A DNA stretch of 64,000 nucleotides. It comes from Phaeotremella fagi (lineage: Eukaryota; Basidiomycota; Tremellomycetes; Tremellales; Phaeotremellaceae). The notes beneath the pieces are model-generated. The model saw nothing but the letters and a program-made list of their open reading frames with translations, ran no database searches and had not been told where the DNA came from. The stretch lies in contig BCHU01000002.1 of NCBI GenBank assembly GCA_001599715.1, positions 1 to 64,000 on the forward strand, given 5' to 3'. The translations under genes were made by a program, and so were the position numbers. Below are positions 25,524 to 39,525 of the stretch, piece by piece. Within the stretch, counting starts at the first letter, position 1, and each line of letters begins with the position of its first letter.

Positions 25524-25937
25524 TGTGATCGTTGAGATGGACAGGGACGGTTATTTCATGTCAGTGGTGTAGATGATGGATTGTAAATGTTGTAACTTCG
25601 TGTCTAGTTCTATTGGTGACCATTTACTCAAATGCCGCAATTCTCCGTGTGATTTTTAGCAATGTGACAGGCAAAAGGATGTGGCAGCGTCTTTAGTACA
25701 GAGTTCAAGTGTTATCTGTATCTACAGTTCACCAGGCCCACTATCTACGATATTAGCATAATCATTGTGTAAATTCATCTTCACCTCTATTCTAAAGACC
25801 CCGTGTTTGTACACCACATTAATGAACATTGAGAAGTTCACCCAATGGGTTCAGAACTGTGAAACTGCAATATCACCACGAAATCAGATACATAAACATT
25901 TGTACTCTTATCAATACCCGTTCTCCATTATCTATCA
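25524..25937. other. Intergenic stretch
   Basis: Promoter of the methyltransferase and 3' flank of the next gene. Nothing else recognised. Confidence 0.6.
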
Positions 25938-26399
25938 CTACAGTAACCGTACCACTCCTCCAGAAAATTGGAAACCACCATTGATAGAGCCCCCTTCCAA
26001 CCACGCACCGCCTTTGACTGCAAGATAATCGTTAAAATCGGAGGCAATGCTTCTCAACGTCTCTTCTTCGTTCGTATCAAAGGAGTGTCCAACACCAATA
26101 TACGAATTGAAAGTACAGTTCCGACTTTCCAGCTTCTTGAGAACTGTGACTGGACCCTCACACTTGACGTTCTTCAGTGTGAGATTTTCGAAAGCGAATA
26201 TATTGCCCGTAAGAGTCTGGTTTTCTCCTTCCTCATCACCGAGGGTGGTATCTTCCGTGTATACATGGATGGGCAATTGGGGTGATACAAATTGAAGTTT
26301 GTCTGTTCCGAATTGAAAACTACCTTCCAATCCTCTAAACGTTGTTTCGTGATCCCACTTGCCCCAAATTATATCCGAGTATTGAACTTCTAAAACCAT
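25938..26399 (-). CDS. Orphan beta-rich protein, tandem copy 2
   Basis: Intronless, 153 aa from the ATG at 26399. Function unknown. Its closest relative is the next gene upstream (26684-27139): both read VQ(Y/W)..(I/V)IWG near the start, then IxxYTED(T/V)T(L/I)G(D/E)E, L(T/A)GNI, LV?FKNV-C-EG-VT-L, and a GVGHSF / SVGQSF motif. The regular spacing of short hydrophobic strands with Gly and Asn (FENLTLKNVKCEGPVTVL) is like a beta-solenoid or polymer-forming fold, but that is inference. No membrane span or signal peptide from this start. Confidence 0.65.
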   Translation of the reverse strand: MVLEVQYSDIIWGKWDHETTFRGLEGSFQFGTDKLQFVSPQLPIHVYTEDTTLGDEEGENQTLTGNIFAFENLTLKNVKCEGPVTVLKKLESRNCTFNSYIGVGHSFDTNEEETLRSIASDFNDYLAVKGGAWLEGGSINGGFQFSGGVVRLL

Positions 26400-26683
26400 T
26401 ATGTTGATATCGTTGCTACAGTTGATGATTCGGATGGTGTTGAGTAGCGTACTATGAGGATGGAAGAAATGAAGTGAAGAAAGACAAATGAAAGCGTTCA
26501 ATAAAAAGCTACAAAACTCGATGACCTGCGCCTTCTTCACAGGCCTCAGCGTACATAACGCAAGTGCATCCTTTGATTCAGTCTAGTATCGGTCAAATAT
26601 CTACATTCATGACGCTATAAACCATTTCCTATCATTCAGAACCTTTTAAAAAATACTCCCATTTATGAATTCCACCCAAGATT

Positions 26684-27139
26684 TTACTCAGATTCCAACA
26701 CCTGTCTCACTCCACCAGATATCTCGTACTCTCCATTCAGCGAAAAATTCAAATACTCAGCACTCCCGTTGACTTTCAATTTCTTGTTAAAAGTAGAATT
26801 GCTTCCGACCAGAACACGCTCTCTATCCGAAGTAAAAGACTGTCCTACACTGACATCACCATTTAACGTAGAATCAACGGGGTAAAATCTCTCCAGAGCA
26901 GTAACTGACCCCTCACAAGTGACGTTCTTGAAAACCAGAGTTTTCAGAGCGATGATGTTCCCCGCCAGGACTTGTTCTGGTCCATCCTCCTCACCAATGG
27001 TGACATCTTCTGTGTAGATACGAATGGAAGTGTTTCGATCGACGAAATCGAATTGACGAAAGGTGAAGGTGAGGTCTGTGCCGTGAATCTTGATATCTCG
27101 AGCACCCCAAATGACGTTATCCCATTGGACGTCTAACAT
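26684..27139 (-). CDS. Orphan beta-rich protein, tandem copy 1
   Basis: Intronless, 151 aa from the ATG at 27139 (MLDVQWDNVIWG). Same unrecognised family as the gene at 25938. Strand-like repeats VFKNVTCEGSVTALERF and LNGDVSVGQSF, ending in NGEYEISGGVRQVLE. Lack of introns is unusual in this window, where nearly every gene is split. Both copies lie in the same orientation with a 284-bp gap, so an old local duplication is likely. Confidence 0.65.
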   Translation of the reverse strand: MLDVQWDNVIWGARDIKIHGTDLTFTFRQFDFVDRNTSIRIYTEDVTIGEEDGPEQVLAGNIIALKTLVFKNVTCEGSVTALERFYPVDSTLNGDVSVGQSFTSDRERVLVGSNSTFNKKLKVNGSAEYLNFSLNGEYEISGGVRQVLESE

Positions 27140-27169
27140 TGTTGTAGTAAAGTGATACCTCAATAGTTG

Positions 27170-27436
27170 TTAAAAGCAGTTGTTCACTCTTAAAGCTTGC
27201 ACGAGTTGTAAGTAGGAGGGAGTGAAAGAGTCAAAAGATCTGCCCAAACGAAATAGGTAATCATTGGAAGACCACTGGAAGGCTATGGGACGTCTTACCA
27301 TTGATGTTGTTGCCCAAACAGTGACCTTTGTTCGGTGTATGTCTTTCACGCTTGAAAAGAACGACTCGTTTAATAAGTGTACGTCAAAATTCGACAGAAA
27401 AGCTCTTTCAGTCGCTGGCAAAGGAATGATAGGCAT
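27170..27436 (-). CDS. Possible small orphan ORF
   Basis: An 88-aa frame beginning MPIIPLPATERAFLSNF and ending VNNCF, in the 504-bp gap between the beta-rich gene and MPC2. No family recognised, and a GTAAGA donor-like site lies inside. It may be noise or a small gene; the rest of this gap shows nothing. Confidence 0.25.
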   Translation of the reverse strand: MPIIPLPATERAFLSNFDVHLLNESFFSSVKDIHRTKVTVWATTSMVRRPIAFQWSSNDYLFRLGRSFDSFTPSYLQLVQALRVNNCF

Positions 27437-27643
27437 TAGACCGTCGTAAAGAAGTAATGAGATGGAACATTATGACAAATCTGGGACATTCTTTTAACAA
27501 TGAAGGTGGTAGTTTCCAGAACTTATTGCGACAGAACCTATGGCCCGGGTTCAATTCTTAACTCTCAACTAACGAAGCGATCTATGTGCATAACAGAAAC
27601 CTCATATCTAATATACAAAACCAACAATCTTTCCAGACATCAA

Positions 27644-28399
27644 CTATTTTGTCGCATCAGCAACGGTAGCAGCAACAGGATTCGTTCTCTTGAAACTATT
27701 TAGGATCAGTACTAGGTTCTGATATCACGGTGAACTCCAACTTACTCCCAGATTCTGTATAATTGAGCAAGACCGGTTGAACCGACGAAGAAGTTGACGG
27801 CGGCTAAGGAATAATTGACAGGTGTGATGACGAATGAGTAACGGACCTGGGGAATGTTAGTGGGTTTGGTTAATTGACGAGAGGGATATGGATAATCTGG
27901 CAGACCAGAAATGCAGATGACAAGGACTCTGGAAATGACTTGGTCGTATATAGTCCAAATCGAAATATCCTCCCAGTCATCCTTCTTCCGATAATCCTGC
28001 TTCGCTCTGACAGACACGAGTGACTGGAAAATTCCCATTTAAACTCCAAACTCCAAAATCATCCCACTACATCCCAACAACTCGAAGATCCACCTAAATC
28101 CCAAACCCAAACCCAAACCCAAACCAAACCAAACCTACCCAAATGAAACCAGTAGCAGCCAAAGCTACATTCTGAGAGACAGAAAGTTTCTCAACAGGTC
28201 TAGATAAATCCTTGACACCAGCAGCGACAAGAGCCCATTTAGCCATTGGGGCCCAGAAGAAGATTGTCCTAACGAGGGTTAGTAATTGCGTATTCTTGAA
28301 CGTAGTGAGAACCCACTTTGGCCCTGCTGGATGGTTCATGAAGGCAGAGAACTTTGAGGTGGTAGCGGTAGCTGCTGCTTGAGAGACTGGAGCTGACAT
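27644..28399 (-). CDS. MPC2: Mitochondrial pyruvate carrier subunit (MPC2 type)
   Basis: Inner-membrane pyruvate import, working as a heterodimer with MPC1. Exons 28399-28317, 28268-28139, 27846-27746 and 27695-27644 give 121 aa. Motifs: FMNHPAGPKTIFFWAPMAKW, GLKDL-like GVKDLSRPVEKLS, QNVALAATGFIWVRYSFVI, TPVNYSLAAVNFFVG and QLYRIWDFKR. Three membrane helices fit the family. The second intron is 292 nt, far above the local norm, and holds TTTGGG repeats. Confidence 0.95.
28101..28135. repeat. CCCAAA/TTTGGG repeat in the MPC2 intron
   Basis: Several tandem CCCAAA then CCAAA units. Telomere-like in look but not the TTAGGGG unit at the window start, so treated as a simple repeat. Confidence 0.75.
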
Positions 28400-28590
28400 T
28401 TTGGTGACAAGTTGTGTTGTTGATGGTGTTGGAGATAACAATAATGGTATCTGTCGAGTTGAGGAGGTGAAAATGACCGAAGGTGGAGACGGAGCGGGGT
28501 TTGAGGCTATTACCGAGTGTGGCGGAGTGAGTGGCAACGGTTACAAGCAGATGCAGTTGTTGTTGCTTGAATTAACCATAAACCATAACA

Positions 28591-29756
28591 ATGCTTCTAA
28601 GAACAATACTCGCCATCCTATCCCTATCCGCCCTCAGTAACTCATCTCCTATCGATCAACAACCTCTAAGTGTAATCCCAAGTACGCTTAAAAACCCCCG
28701 TCCACTGGTCATCTGGTAAGTCAACATCCCAACCACCGATCTAACATCCAGGCATGGACTAGGCGACACAGCTCTTTCGGACGGTATCCAATCGTTCATC
28801 GAAGATATCAAGGAGATACATCAAGGGATATTTGTTTATTCGGTGAAAATACCTTTAGAAGGGAGTTTGGACGATGAGAGGAAAGCTGGATTTGTGAGTC
28901 CACGATTGAGCTGTAACTTATATTTAGTGGGGGAACGCTGTCGATCAAGCTATGGATGGATGTGAGCAGATCGCATCGATACCGGAATTATCAGGCGGGG
29001 TAGGTTCTTAACCTATTGGACAGGCTGATGTATCAGTTCGACGCCATAGGATTCAGTCAAGGAGGTTTGTTCCTTCGAAACTACGCCCAATTCTGCAACT
29101 CACCGCCAATAAAGAATTTGATTACGGTGAGTCATCCATCAGAGATCAAGTCTGACCTGCTACAGTTCGGCACACCGCATTACGGAATCGCAGCACTAAT
29201 CCCTTGTCCAACACCACCAACCCTCACCTGCCTCCTCGCAGCCAAAGCAGCCCGAAGCGGAATCTACACCCCCTGGGCACAGGACCATCTCATACAAGCG
29301 GCTTATTTCAGGGATCCATCTCGACTAGAGGAATTTGAGAATACGAATGAATTCATTCGTGATTTGAATGGCGAGTTTGGACGTTTGGGTGATAATTCCA
29401 GATTGGGGGAAGGGAGGGAAGATGGCGGAATTGGATTGAGTCATTTGGAGAATTTCGTGGCTATAGCTTTTGATGCTGATCGTAGGTCTTTCTATAACAT
29501 TGTATGAGATTAACCAAGCGTTGTAGGGACCGTTTCCCCAGCTCTCTCAGCCCAATTCGCAACCTACTCGCCGCAAAACAAAACCGAAGTGATCAAGATG
29601 AAGTCGCAAAGACTGTACATCGAAGATTGGATAGGTTTGAGAAAACTCGATGAAAGGGGTGGATTGGCTCTTGAATCGTGTCCGGGGGAACATATGGATT
29701 TGGGACAAGGATGTGGTGAGCGGGTGGTTAAGCAGTGGGTTGGGTGGTTGGAGTAG
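28591..29756 (+). CDS. PPT1: Palmitoyl-protein thioesterase (PPT1 type)
   Basis: Lysosomal/vacuolar removal of fatty acyl groups from cysteine. Exons 28591-28715, 28752-28893, 28928-28999, 29037-29126, 29166-29481 and 29527-29756 give 324 aa, the family size. An N-terminal signal peptide is visible (MLLRTILAILSLSALSNSS). Catalytic triad: nucleophile Ser in GFSQGG, Asp in DRTVSP, His in CPGEHMDL. Also VIWHGLGDTA, QFCNSPPIKNLI and FGTPHYGI. Convergent with MCM3, 117 bp apart. Confidence 0.95.
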
Positions 29757-29873
29757 AGGTAGAGTGGTCCATGATAGCTGTATTAATGTAACTACTACTG
29801 CATCCGTCCAGGGATATATCAAATACGTAATTTACAAGGAAGAAAACATAAACAAAAGAACCCAAAACCCCAC

Positions 29874-32746
<2,873 letters not shown>

Positions 32747-32873
32747 TGCGGTGGTGGTATAGGGGTGGTGTTAGGCTGTCTAGGTGGTTTGGGGTGTCTT
32801 ATGTGATGATGTTCGATGAATATGGTGTATGAAGATGTATGAGATTGAATAAATCCTAACTCTTGTTATTGCT

Positions 32874-32937
32874 ACGCGTTCTTAAAGTGCACTTTCAGGG
32901 TGAAAACGCGTTAACGCGTTCAGTGGCAAAGACGCGT
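32874..32937. promoter_or_regulatory. Four ACGCGT (MCB) boxes upstream of MCM3
   Basis: ACGCGT at 32874-32879, 32906-32911, 32914-32919 and 32932-32937, 128-191 bp upstream of the MCM3 ATG. This is the binding sequence of the MBF complex, which drives G1/S expression of replication genes in fungi. Confidence 0.85.
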
Positions 32938-33044
32938 AGCCATTAGTACAAGTTGAATGCTTCAAATCATGCATGCATTGTCATATATCTACTTCGATAC
33001 TCTAACCACCTTCGTGTACTCATTAACGTCCACCCGCGCCATGC

Positions 33045-34938
33045 TCAACAACCAACTAATAATTTATCACCACTAGATGGGGCTTGTTTAAAACCACCCT
33101 CGACCCATTTCTCAACCCCCGCCAAAGCACTTTCAGGTTTACGTTTAAACCTCATCAAATAAGCGGTGAGGGACGAAACCGAAACCTGATCTGGTGGAAT
33201 TGAATCAGCGAATTGACGAGCTAAAGAATGGATGTGGTCGATTTTGGAATGTCCGTTGATTTTTGGCTTTTCGTCGATGGTCGAATCGTCTTCAAGTTCG
33301 ATTTGAAGAGTGGGTTCGGGTTGGTAGAAATGGAGGAACAAGTCGTGTGCTTGGTCTTTGGTTGCACAAGTGAACTCGACCCAAACATCACAACGACCTG
33401 GAAGGGTTAGTCGGTGTGAATACAGTGTAAAGGGACATACCGGGACGTGACAGAGCTTCATCAATTTTGTCGACATGGTTGGTGGTACAGAACAACAATC
33501 TCCCTTCCGATGAAGCGACACCATCCAAAGCGTTCAATAGACCAGAAAGTGTGACGCCAGTTTTAGGTTTCTTATTCTTCGCTTCGTCTTTGATTTCTTT
33601 ACCATCAGAGTCGGCTTTTGGGGTATCGTTGTCGTCATCCTCCTTTTTTCGATCGTTGAATGCACAATCGCTTTAATTTGTTAGTCTCCCCAGTATATCA
33701 CCACCTACATGTCTTCCATGAGTAAAAGCGAACGGGCTGGGAGTTCACCAAGAAGTTTGGCCAAACCGGTGTCGTCGAGACTACGATTGTTAGCGACTTT
33801 GGCATAGCTATGACTCACGAATCAGATCCAACATTGACAATATAGATATCGAGGTTCAGCTTGGCAGCGATAGCAGCAACTGAGATTGGTCAGAACACGT
33901 ACATTCAATACACTCACTAAGACTCGATTTCCCGCTTCCCGGTTTACCATGGAACAGATAACCTCGACGATAAGGGATACCTTTACTTCGATAGAACATT
34001 TTCTCATCCAAAAATTCTTGACAATCGTTCAACAAATCGTCTTTAAGTTTTGGATCAAGGATGACCGATTCCCATGGTCTAGGTGCTTTTGATATGGATT
34101 TTTTCCAATCCATTTCACGATTTTTCGTTGGTAGATAGATTTGAAGTTTGTTGTTATCTTGGGCCATGAACGATTCTCTAGCATGCAAGATGAACTCTTT
34201 TAGAAGTGCATGGGAGCCTAAGAATATACTTCAAGTTAGTGAATATTCGTTTCAAAGGTGCTTACGATATTGCCAGATTTTCCTTGCTGATACCATATTC
34301 ACTACTGTTTCTATTGATATAAAAGGAGAATCTAATCGTTCTACCTTTGAAGTTGACAGCGTGGACGAAATCTACAGCAAGTAAGACAGTCAATCCGAAA
34401 CGATAATTGCAAGTAACGTACCATAATAAGGAACAATAAAAAGATCCAAACCTTTCTGTTCATCAACTTCAATCTCATCCTTCGGAGAGTCGTCCCAGTA
34501 TCTTTGGGTGTAACCACCGGGTGTAGGTCTTCTTGACTTTAAATTGATGAGTCTAGGTGGAGTTTTCCACTTTGACCAGATACTATCAAGTACGGTTAAT
34601 GGAGATAATCGGGTTGATTCAGATTTGATGGTCGCTTGAACCTCGGTCGTGATGTAATGATGAAGCCAATCGTATACATCGTCGGTGGGTGTGATATGAG
34701 CGGTGAGGTAAAGGTCTAAAATTGATAAATCAGTACGGCGCGAAATACTGTAACCAGGCAACAACCCTTACTCACATTTTCCAATCGAGTCCACAACCTT
34801 GATAGAACTTCTACGAAATAATTCAAAGAAAATACCAGCAACACCGACTTTAAGTGTATCAAGTAGAGTTTGATGATGAGAGAGGAAAGCGGAGATGGAA
34901 GTGAAGATTCGAAAAATAAGATCTAAGAGCGGAATCAT
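33045..34938 (-). CDS. BCS1: BCS1-like AAA ATPase, copy A
   Basis: Mitochondrial inner-membrane chaperone family that moves the folded Rieske protein for complex III assembly. N-terminal start MIPLLDLIF with one membrane segment around [16 protein letters not shown]1 domain with [11 protein letters not shown]; then [20 protein letters not shown], Walker [10 protein letters not shown] (about 33926-33950), [16 protein letters not shown] Walker B (about 33713-33745), CTTNH sensor, [12 protein letters not shown] arginine-finger region and the C-terminal [15 protein letters not shown]. An acidic insert ([12 protein letters not shown]) lies after Walker B. Multiple short introns. About 65-70% alike by eye to copy B next to it. 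Confidence 0.9.
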
Positions 34939-35523
34939 TTCCAATATGTATTGGGTTTCTATATCTATAAACGTTTGAAAGATGAAATAGATTGAAGAGG
35001 TTGAAAGATTGTTCAGTGCGTTATATACCTCATGTTTTGAGAGAAATAAAAGGTTGAATCAGCTGAAAGGAGTTTCCTCCGTTCATGATTCAAATACCTC
35101 ATGTCACTCATTGATCGATGAATTGATCATCAATCAAACACAGTCAACATCAACACAGCCATAGACAAAGCGCATCCTTCCGTTTCTCACGAACCAGATC
35201 GATCAAAACCTACGATGCACAATTGATCTAATGCATCCGTGTATGAGGACAACACCTCATTTCAGCACTGCCACGAATTGACTGCCAACTTCAGTGATAT
35301 TGTATGGTAGGAAACATCGGGTATCGACTTCTTTTGTTTTCTCCTCCTCTTGATTTATCCTTACATTAATCAAAACAAGCAGTTTTGACTTCCCCTCAGC
35401 CGCAAGGCAAAGGTTGAGTGTTATGAAAGGATTTGCTGTATGTTCAACAACTCCACGAACTGAGTGTAGAGGCACAACCCTTCTTGCCTCTTACCATGGT
35501 TGATAAATACGAAATATACATCA
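34939..35523. other. Gap between the BCS1-like genes
   Basis: Promoter of copy A and 3' flank of copy B. An open frame at 35257-35475 on the minus strand has no support. TGATCGATGAATTGATCATCA near 35111-35131 is an imperfect inverted repeat. No gene seen. Confidence 0.5.
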
Positions 35524-37413
35524 TCACCCTCTGTACAAAACATCGTCTGCAACAACCTCACCGGATGGAGATTGTTTAAACCCATTTTCAACCCATTTCC
35601 CAACACCAGAAAGAGCAGCTTTTGGTTCACGTTTGAATCTCATCAAGTAAGCTGTGAGTGAGGAGACAGAGACTTGATCAGGCGGAATTGCGTCCGAAAA
35701 TTCACGAGCTAAAGACTGGATGTGATTGGTGTTGGATTTTTCGTCGATACCTTGAGTCGATTCGGTCTCATGGGTCGAGGGTGCATAGAAGTAGAGAAAC
35801 AAATCATATGCCTGCTCTCTGGTAGCACACGTGAATTCTACCCAAACATCGCAGCGACCTTGAGGTTGAGTCAGTTTAGATCGAAAGGAAACAGTAATCA
35901 TACTTACCTGGACGACTGAGAGCTTCATCAATCTGGTCTATGTGGTTGGTCGTACAGAACAGTAGTCTTCCTTCTGACGAGGCTATTCCGTCTAAAGAGT
36001 TGAGTAAACCAGAAAGTGTGACCCCTGACTTTGGTGCGGTGGCTTTCTTGGGAACCACTTTGACTTCTTCTCCTTCAGCGGATACCTTGTGATCATTTTC
36101 ATCCTCATCCTCCTTTCGATCATTGAAAGCGCAATCGCTTAACACTTTTAGCATATAACCAAGATATACAGTGCAACTCACATATCTTCCATTAGTAGAA
36201 TCGCTCGAGACGGAAGGTCACCGAGAAGCTTGGCAAGTTTCGCATCATCAAGACTGTTGTGTCAGTCAAGTCATAGCAGGTACTTACCTAGCTGAACCAA
36301 CATTGACAATGTAAATGTCTAGACGAAGTTTTGCTGCAAGAGCGGCAACTATTTACAGGTCAGTCTGAGACGATTACGCCAAAAGTAGTCACTCACTGAG
36401 ACTAGTTTTACCACTCCCAGGCTTTCCGTGAAATAAAAATCCGCGACGGTATGGAACACCTTTACTTCTGTAGAACGTCTCTTCCAACAGAAACTCTTGA
36501 CAGTCATGTAGAATGTCGTTCTTGATTGATTTATCCAGAATGACAGAATCCCAAGGTCGGTTAGCTTTGGACAAGGTCTTCTTCCACTCGATCTCTCGAC
36601 CAAGTGTTGTTGGCAAGTAGATTGAAAGTTTATTTCGATCTTGAGCGAGATACGTTTCCCGTGCTTTGTCAATGAACTGCTTTAAGAATGGATGGGAACC
36701 CAGAAATATCCTAAATGACGTATCAGTAGTGAACAAAGTGAAATAAAAAACTTACGACAGCTTCAAAGTGTGCTTACTGGCTCCGAAATCTGCAAATCTA
36801 CTGGAATAAAATAAATACTTTATGGTTTTACCTTGAAATTTGATCGAATGTAGGATCTCTATAATCAAGTCAACTCCCAACTCATAGCAGAAAAGGGTGA
36901 CATACCGTAATATGGGACCACAAAAGCAGATACCTCCTTCATTTCGTCCTGTTGAACGTCTTCCCTAGGACTTCGATTCCCCTTTCTTTCGTTATAACCA
37001 CCAGGCGTTGGTTTTCTAGTGATCAGATTGATATTTCTTGGGGGATTGGTGTCTTTCGACCGAATACTTCTCATGAAGTAAGTTGGAAAGAGGTGATAGG
37101 ATTCAGATTGAGCACTTTTTTGGATATCGGCGGTCAAATAATGAAATAACCAATCATACGATTCATCAGTTGGTGCAATGTGGACAGTGAGGTAGACGTC
37201 TAAGGGAGGTCAGTACAGTATTGTGACACATTGAACTTGGTGATACTCACATTCGGTGACTGCCTGAGTGATCCAAGTTGATCTCCTACGAAACAGTTCG
37301 AAAAATATACCAGCTGCTCCGACTTTGAGTGTATCAACTAAAGTCTGATGACGAGATAGAAAGGTAGTTAGATGTTGGTAAACGTTGACGATTGAGTCAA
37401 AAAGAGATAGCAT
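35524..37413 (-). CDS. BCS1-like AAA ATPase, copy B
   Basis: Tandem paralogue of the gene at 33045, same order of parts: N-terminal membrane anchor ([18 protein letters not shown]), [10 protein letters not shown], Walker [10 protein letters not shown] (about 36403-36430), CTTNH sensor, [12 protein letters not shown] and [15 protein letters not shown]. The insert after Walker B differs ([17 protein letters not shown]). Intron positions correspond. One copy probably does the canonical Rieske job and the other has diverged; sequence alone does not tell which. Confidence 0.88.
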
Positions 37414-37990
37414 GATGGATATGTGATCACAGTGAAGATGTAAACGGGTAAAGAAGGAATAAAAACGATGTTGATATGGAAGTATTCATATATAACATAA
37501 AGTCCAGTCAGTTTTGTACGGTTGACTCACCGATAAAGTGAGTGCATGTTTCAGATCGGACTTTGACATTTTCCTCATGGTTACGATCAATTTAGGTATT
37601 TTTCAATCGCCATCAGTCTACATCATGATGACAAAAATATCGAGGATGATGATGTCTACACCTTCGCTATCAACGACATAGGGTTTTGTCAGTCGATGCA
37701 CGCACACGGCATCACTCGGGAGATCAACTCGACCTCCTTTGAGTGCAAAATGAAAGGTTCGATGTCTGCCATACCTATCGGTAGTTCAAATTGCCAATGC
37801 AATAAATGAAAACCCGAAAATAATTAAAACAATTTCAAAATCTTTCATTATATGTTGCTTATCGTAATCTTATCTGTAATTTAGCGGAGTTATGTAAATT
37901 AAACGGTCGTTATCAATATATCTTATCGTAACATCATTTACTTCCCGAACCCAACATAACATTTCTCCCATTTCTTATCAACAATCCAAA
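37414..37990. other. Divergent intergenic stretch
   Basis: 577 bp between the BCS1-like copy B and the orphan at 37991. AT-rich near 37800-37930. Nothing further recognised. Confidence 0.5.
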
Positions 37991-38466
37991 ATGTCATCCC
38001 TTTTCAGTAAAATGACAACCGACGACGTCTACGACGTAGAGTATAAGTTCAAAACCAAATTCAAGTCCTACGTCGAGAAAGTCAGGTAAGATCCAACTCT
38101 TGTGATGAGCTGATAAATCCTAAAAGTGAGAGCAAAATGCTCATACATAATATCTCCCAAAAACCGAGTCTACGGATACTGTACAATGTCGACAGTTCTC
38201 GTGAAGAACTTGAGATCACTGCTTTTGTAAACAGGGAGAACGAAGGTATGAGTATGTACAATGGTCCAACTTCCTCTTTCGTTTCGAAAACCGTACTCCT
38301 CCAGTTTGGTGTTCTCTTGGATACGAGAAACGCAGAGTCTAATGAGCTGCTTAGTGATGTTACTAGTGTGAAGAAGGGTGAGATTTTGGCCCTAGCTGAA
38401 GACATGTTGGATGGAAGTAAGGCTACCAAGGATTATTATCTCAGGGATATCCCCTTTGCTGTTTAG
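37991..38466 (+). CDS. Orphan small protein, tandem family 1, copy 1
   Basis: Exons 37991-38085 and 38127-38466 give 144 aa. Start MSSLFSKMTTDDVYDVEYKF. No family recognised. It aligns loosely with the next gene: FSKM / FSQM at the start, an intron after a V-R / V-V-R-D-G segment in both, hydrophobic strands with VSSREE-like turns, and LLSDVTSV...AEDMLDG versus LLQVRDDM...AEKILDLSG. No signal peptide or membrane span. The charge and strand pattern suggest a small cytosolic beta-sandwich, which is inference. Confidence 0.65.
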
Positions 38467-38717
38467 GTTTGGGAGATATCATATTTAGCAGTGTGTTAGC
38501 CATTTTCAATGTATTCAATTTGAAGAGCCGACATATCTATCAAAAGACAATGGAGATGTCTTTCCACATAGACATTCATTCAAGTTCATTTCGCCGATTC
38601 AAGTATGAAAGGGAGGGCAATGAACTTCCCTGTCCCTCCTTGGTTATCAGCCTTCTCGATGTTCTTGCTGATTGATAAGATATCACAACAACTTCTGACT
38701 TACTCCCCGATACAAAG

Positions 38718-39321
38718 ATGACCAGATTCAGTCAGATGAAAGAGGGTAAAGAATACGACATCACGTATGAACCTGATGTAGGTGTAGTAAGCTTGGTAGT
38801 AAGAGATGGGTAAGTGAACCACATTCTACGCTTTCTTTAACCAGATCACAGCTGTAGGACTTGTTGAAAATAATTGCTGACATAGAATCTACAGAGAAAC
38901 GCTTTTAATAAACAGTATGGTCGATAATCCATATCTAGCAGTCGGTCTCCGAATTACCGGTGAAGATAAAAGCCAGTATCTATACTGCATAGACGAGACG
39001 GAAAAAACGATAATCTCAAATGGAAACGTCAACAAATCCACTTCGCATACGCTGTTCACTCGAGACCTCAATAAAATGTACGAAGACGCAGATAACGAAA
39101 GTCTACTTCAGGTCAGAGATGATATGATTCAGAATGCTGAAAAGATCCTCGACCTCAGCGGTATGATTGAATATCAACTTTTGTATTCAAAAAAGTATAG
39201 CTCCGAAGATTCTTCACCAAAATTCTCAATCACTGTCGTGTACGATGGAAAGGAGCTGACGATCTCACTCGAGGATCGTGAGAGATTCATGTCTTTGGAT
39301 AGGAGATTCTATGATGAGTGA
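38718..39321 (+). CDS. Orphan small protein, tandem family 1, copy 2
   Basis: Exons 38718-38809 and 38886-39321 (76-nt intron, phase 2 like its neighbour's) give 175 aa. Start MTRFSQMKEGKEYDITYE; strands such as PYLAVGLRITGEDKSQYLY, then a helix with DADNESLLQVRDDMIQNAEK, and KFSITVVYDGKELTISLED near the end. Function unknown; probable local duplicate of the gene at 37991. Confidence 0.65.
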
Positions 39322-39525
39322 TAGAGTGATATACGTACATGATATGAAGCTTTTCAGACTTGGTCTTCTTGACACTTGAGATTCAGCAGCTTTACTTTTC
39401 GCCACGACAAAGAGCCACAACCACGTGTCACCGGTTACTAATCTTCTGGATTATTCGATGGCAGACGACAGATAGAATATCCTTCCTTACCTTTTATCTC
39501 AACAATTTACATACTCTAAGATACC

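Noticed and set aside
28101..28135. Interstitial telomere
   Set aside because: Unit is CCCAAA, not the CCCCTAA unit at the chromosome end, and it sits within an intron.
34939..35523. Imperfect inverted repeat near 35111 as an origin or binding site
   Set aside because: Short, AT-rich and imperfect; nothing else supports it.
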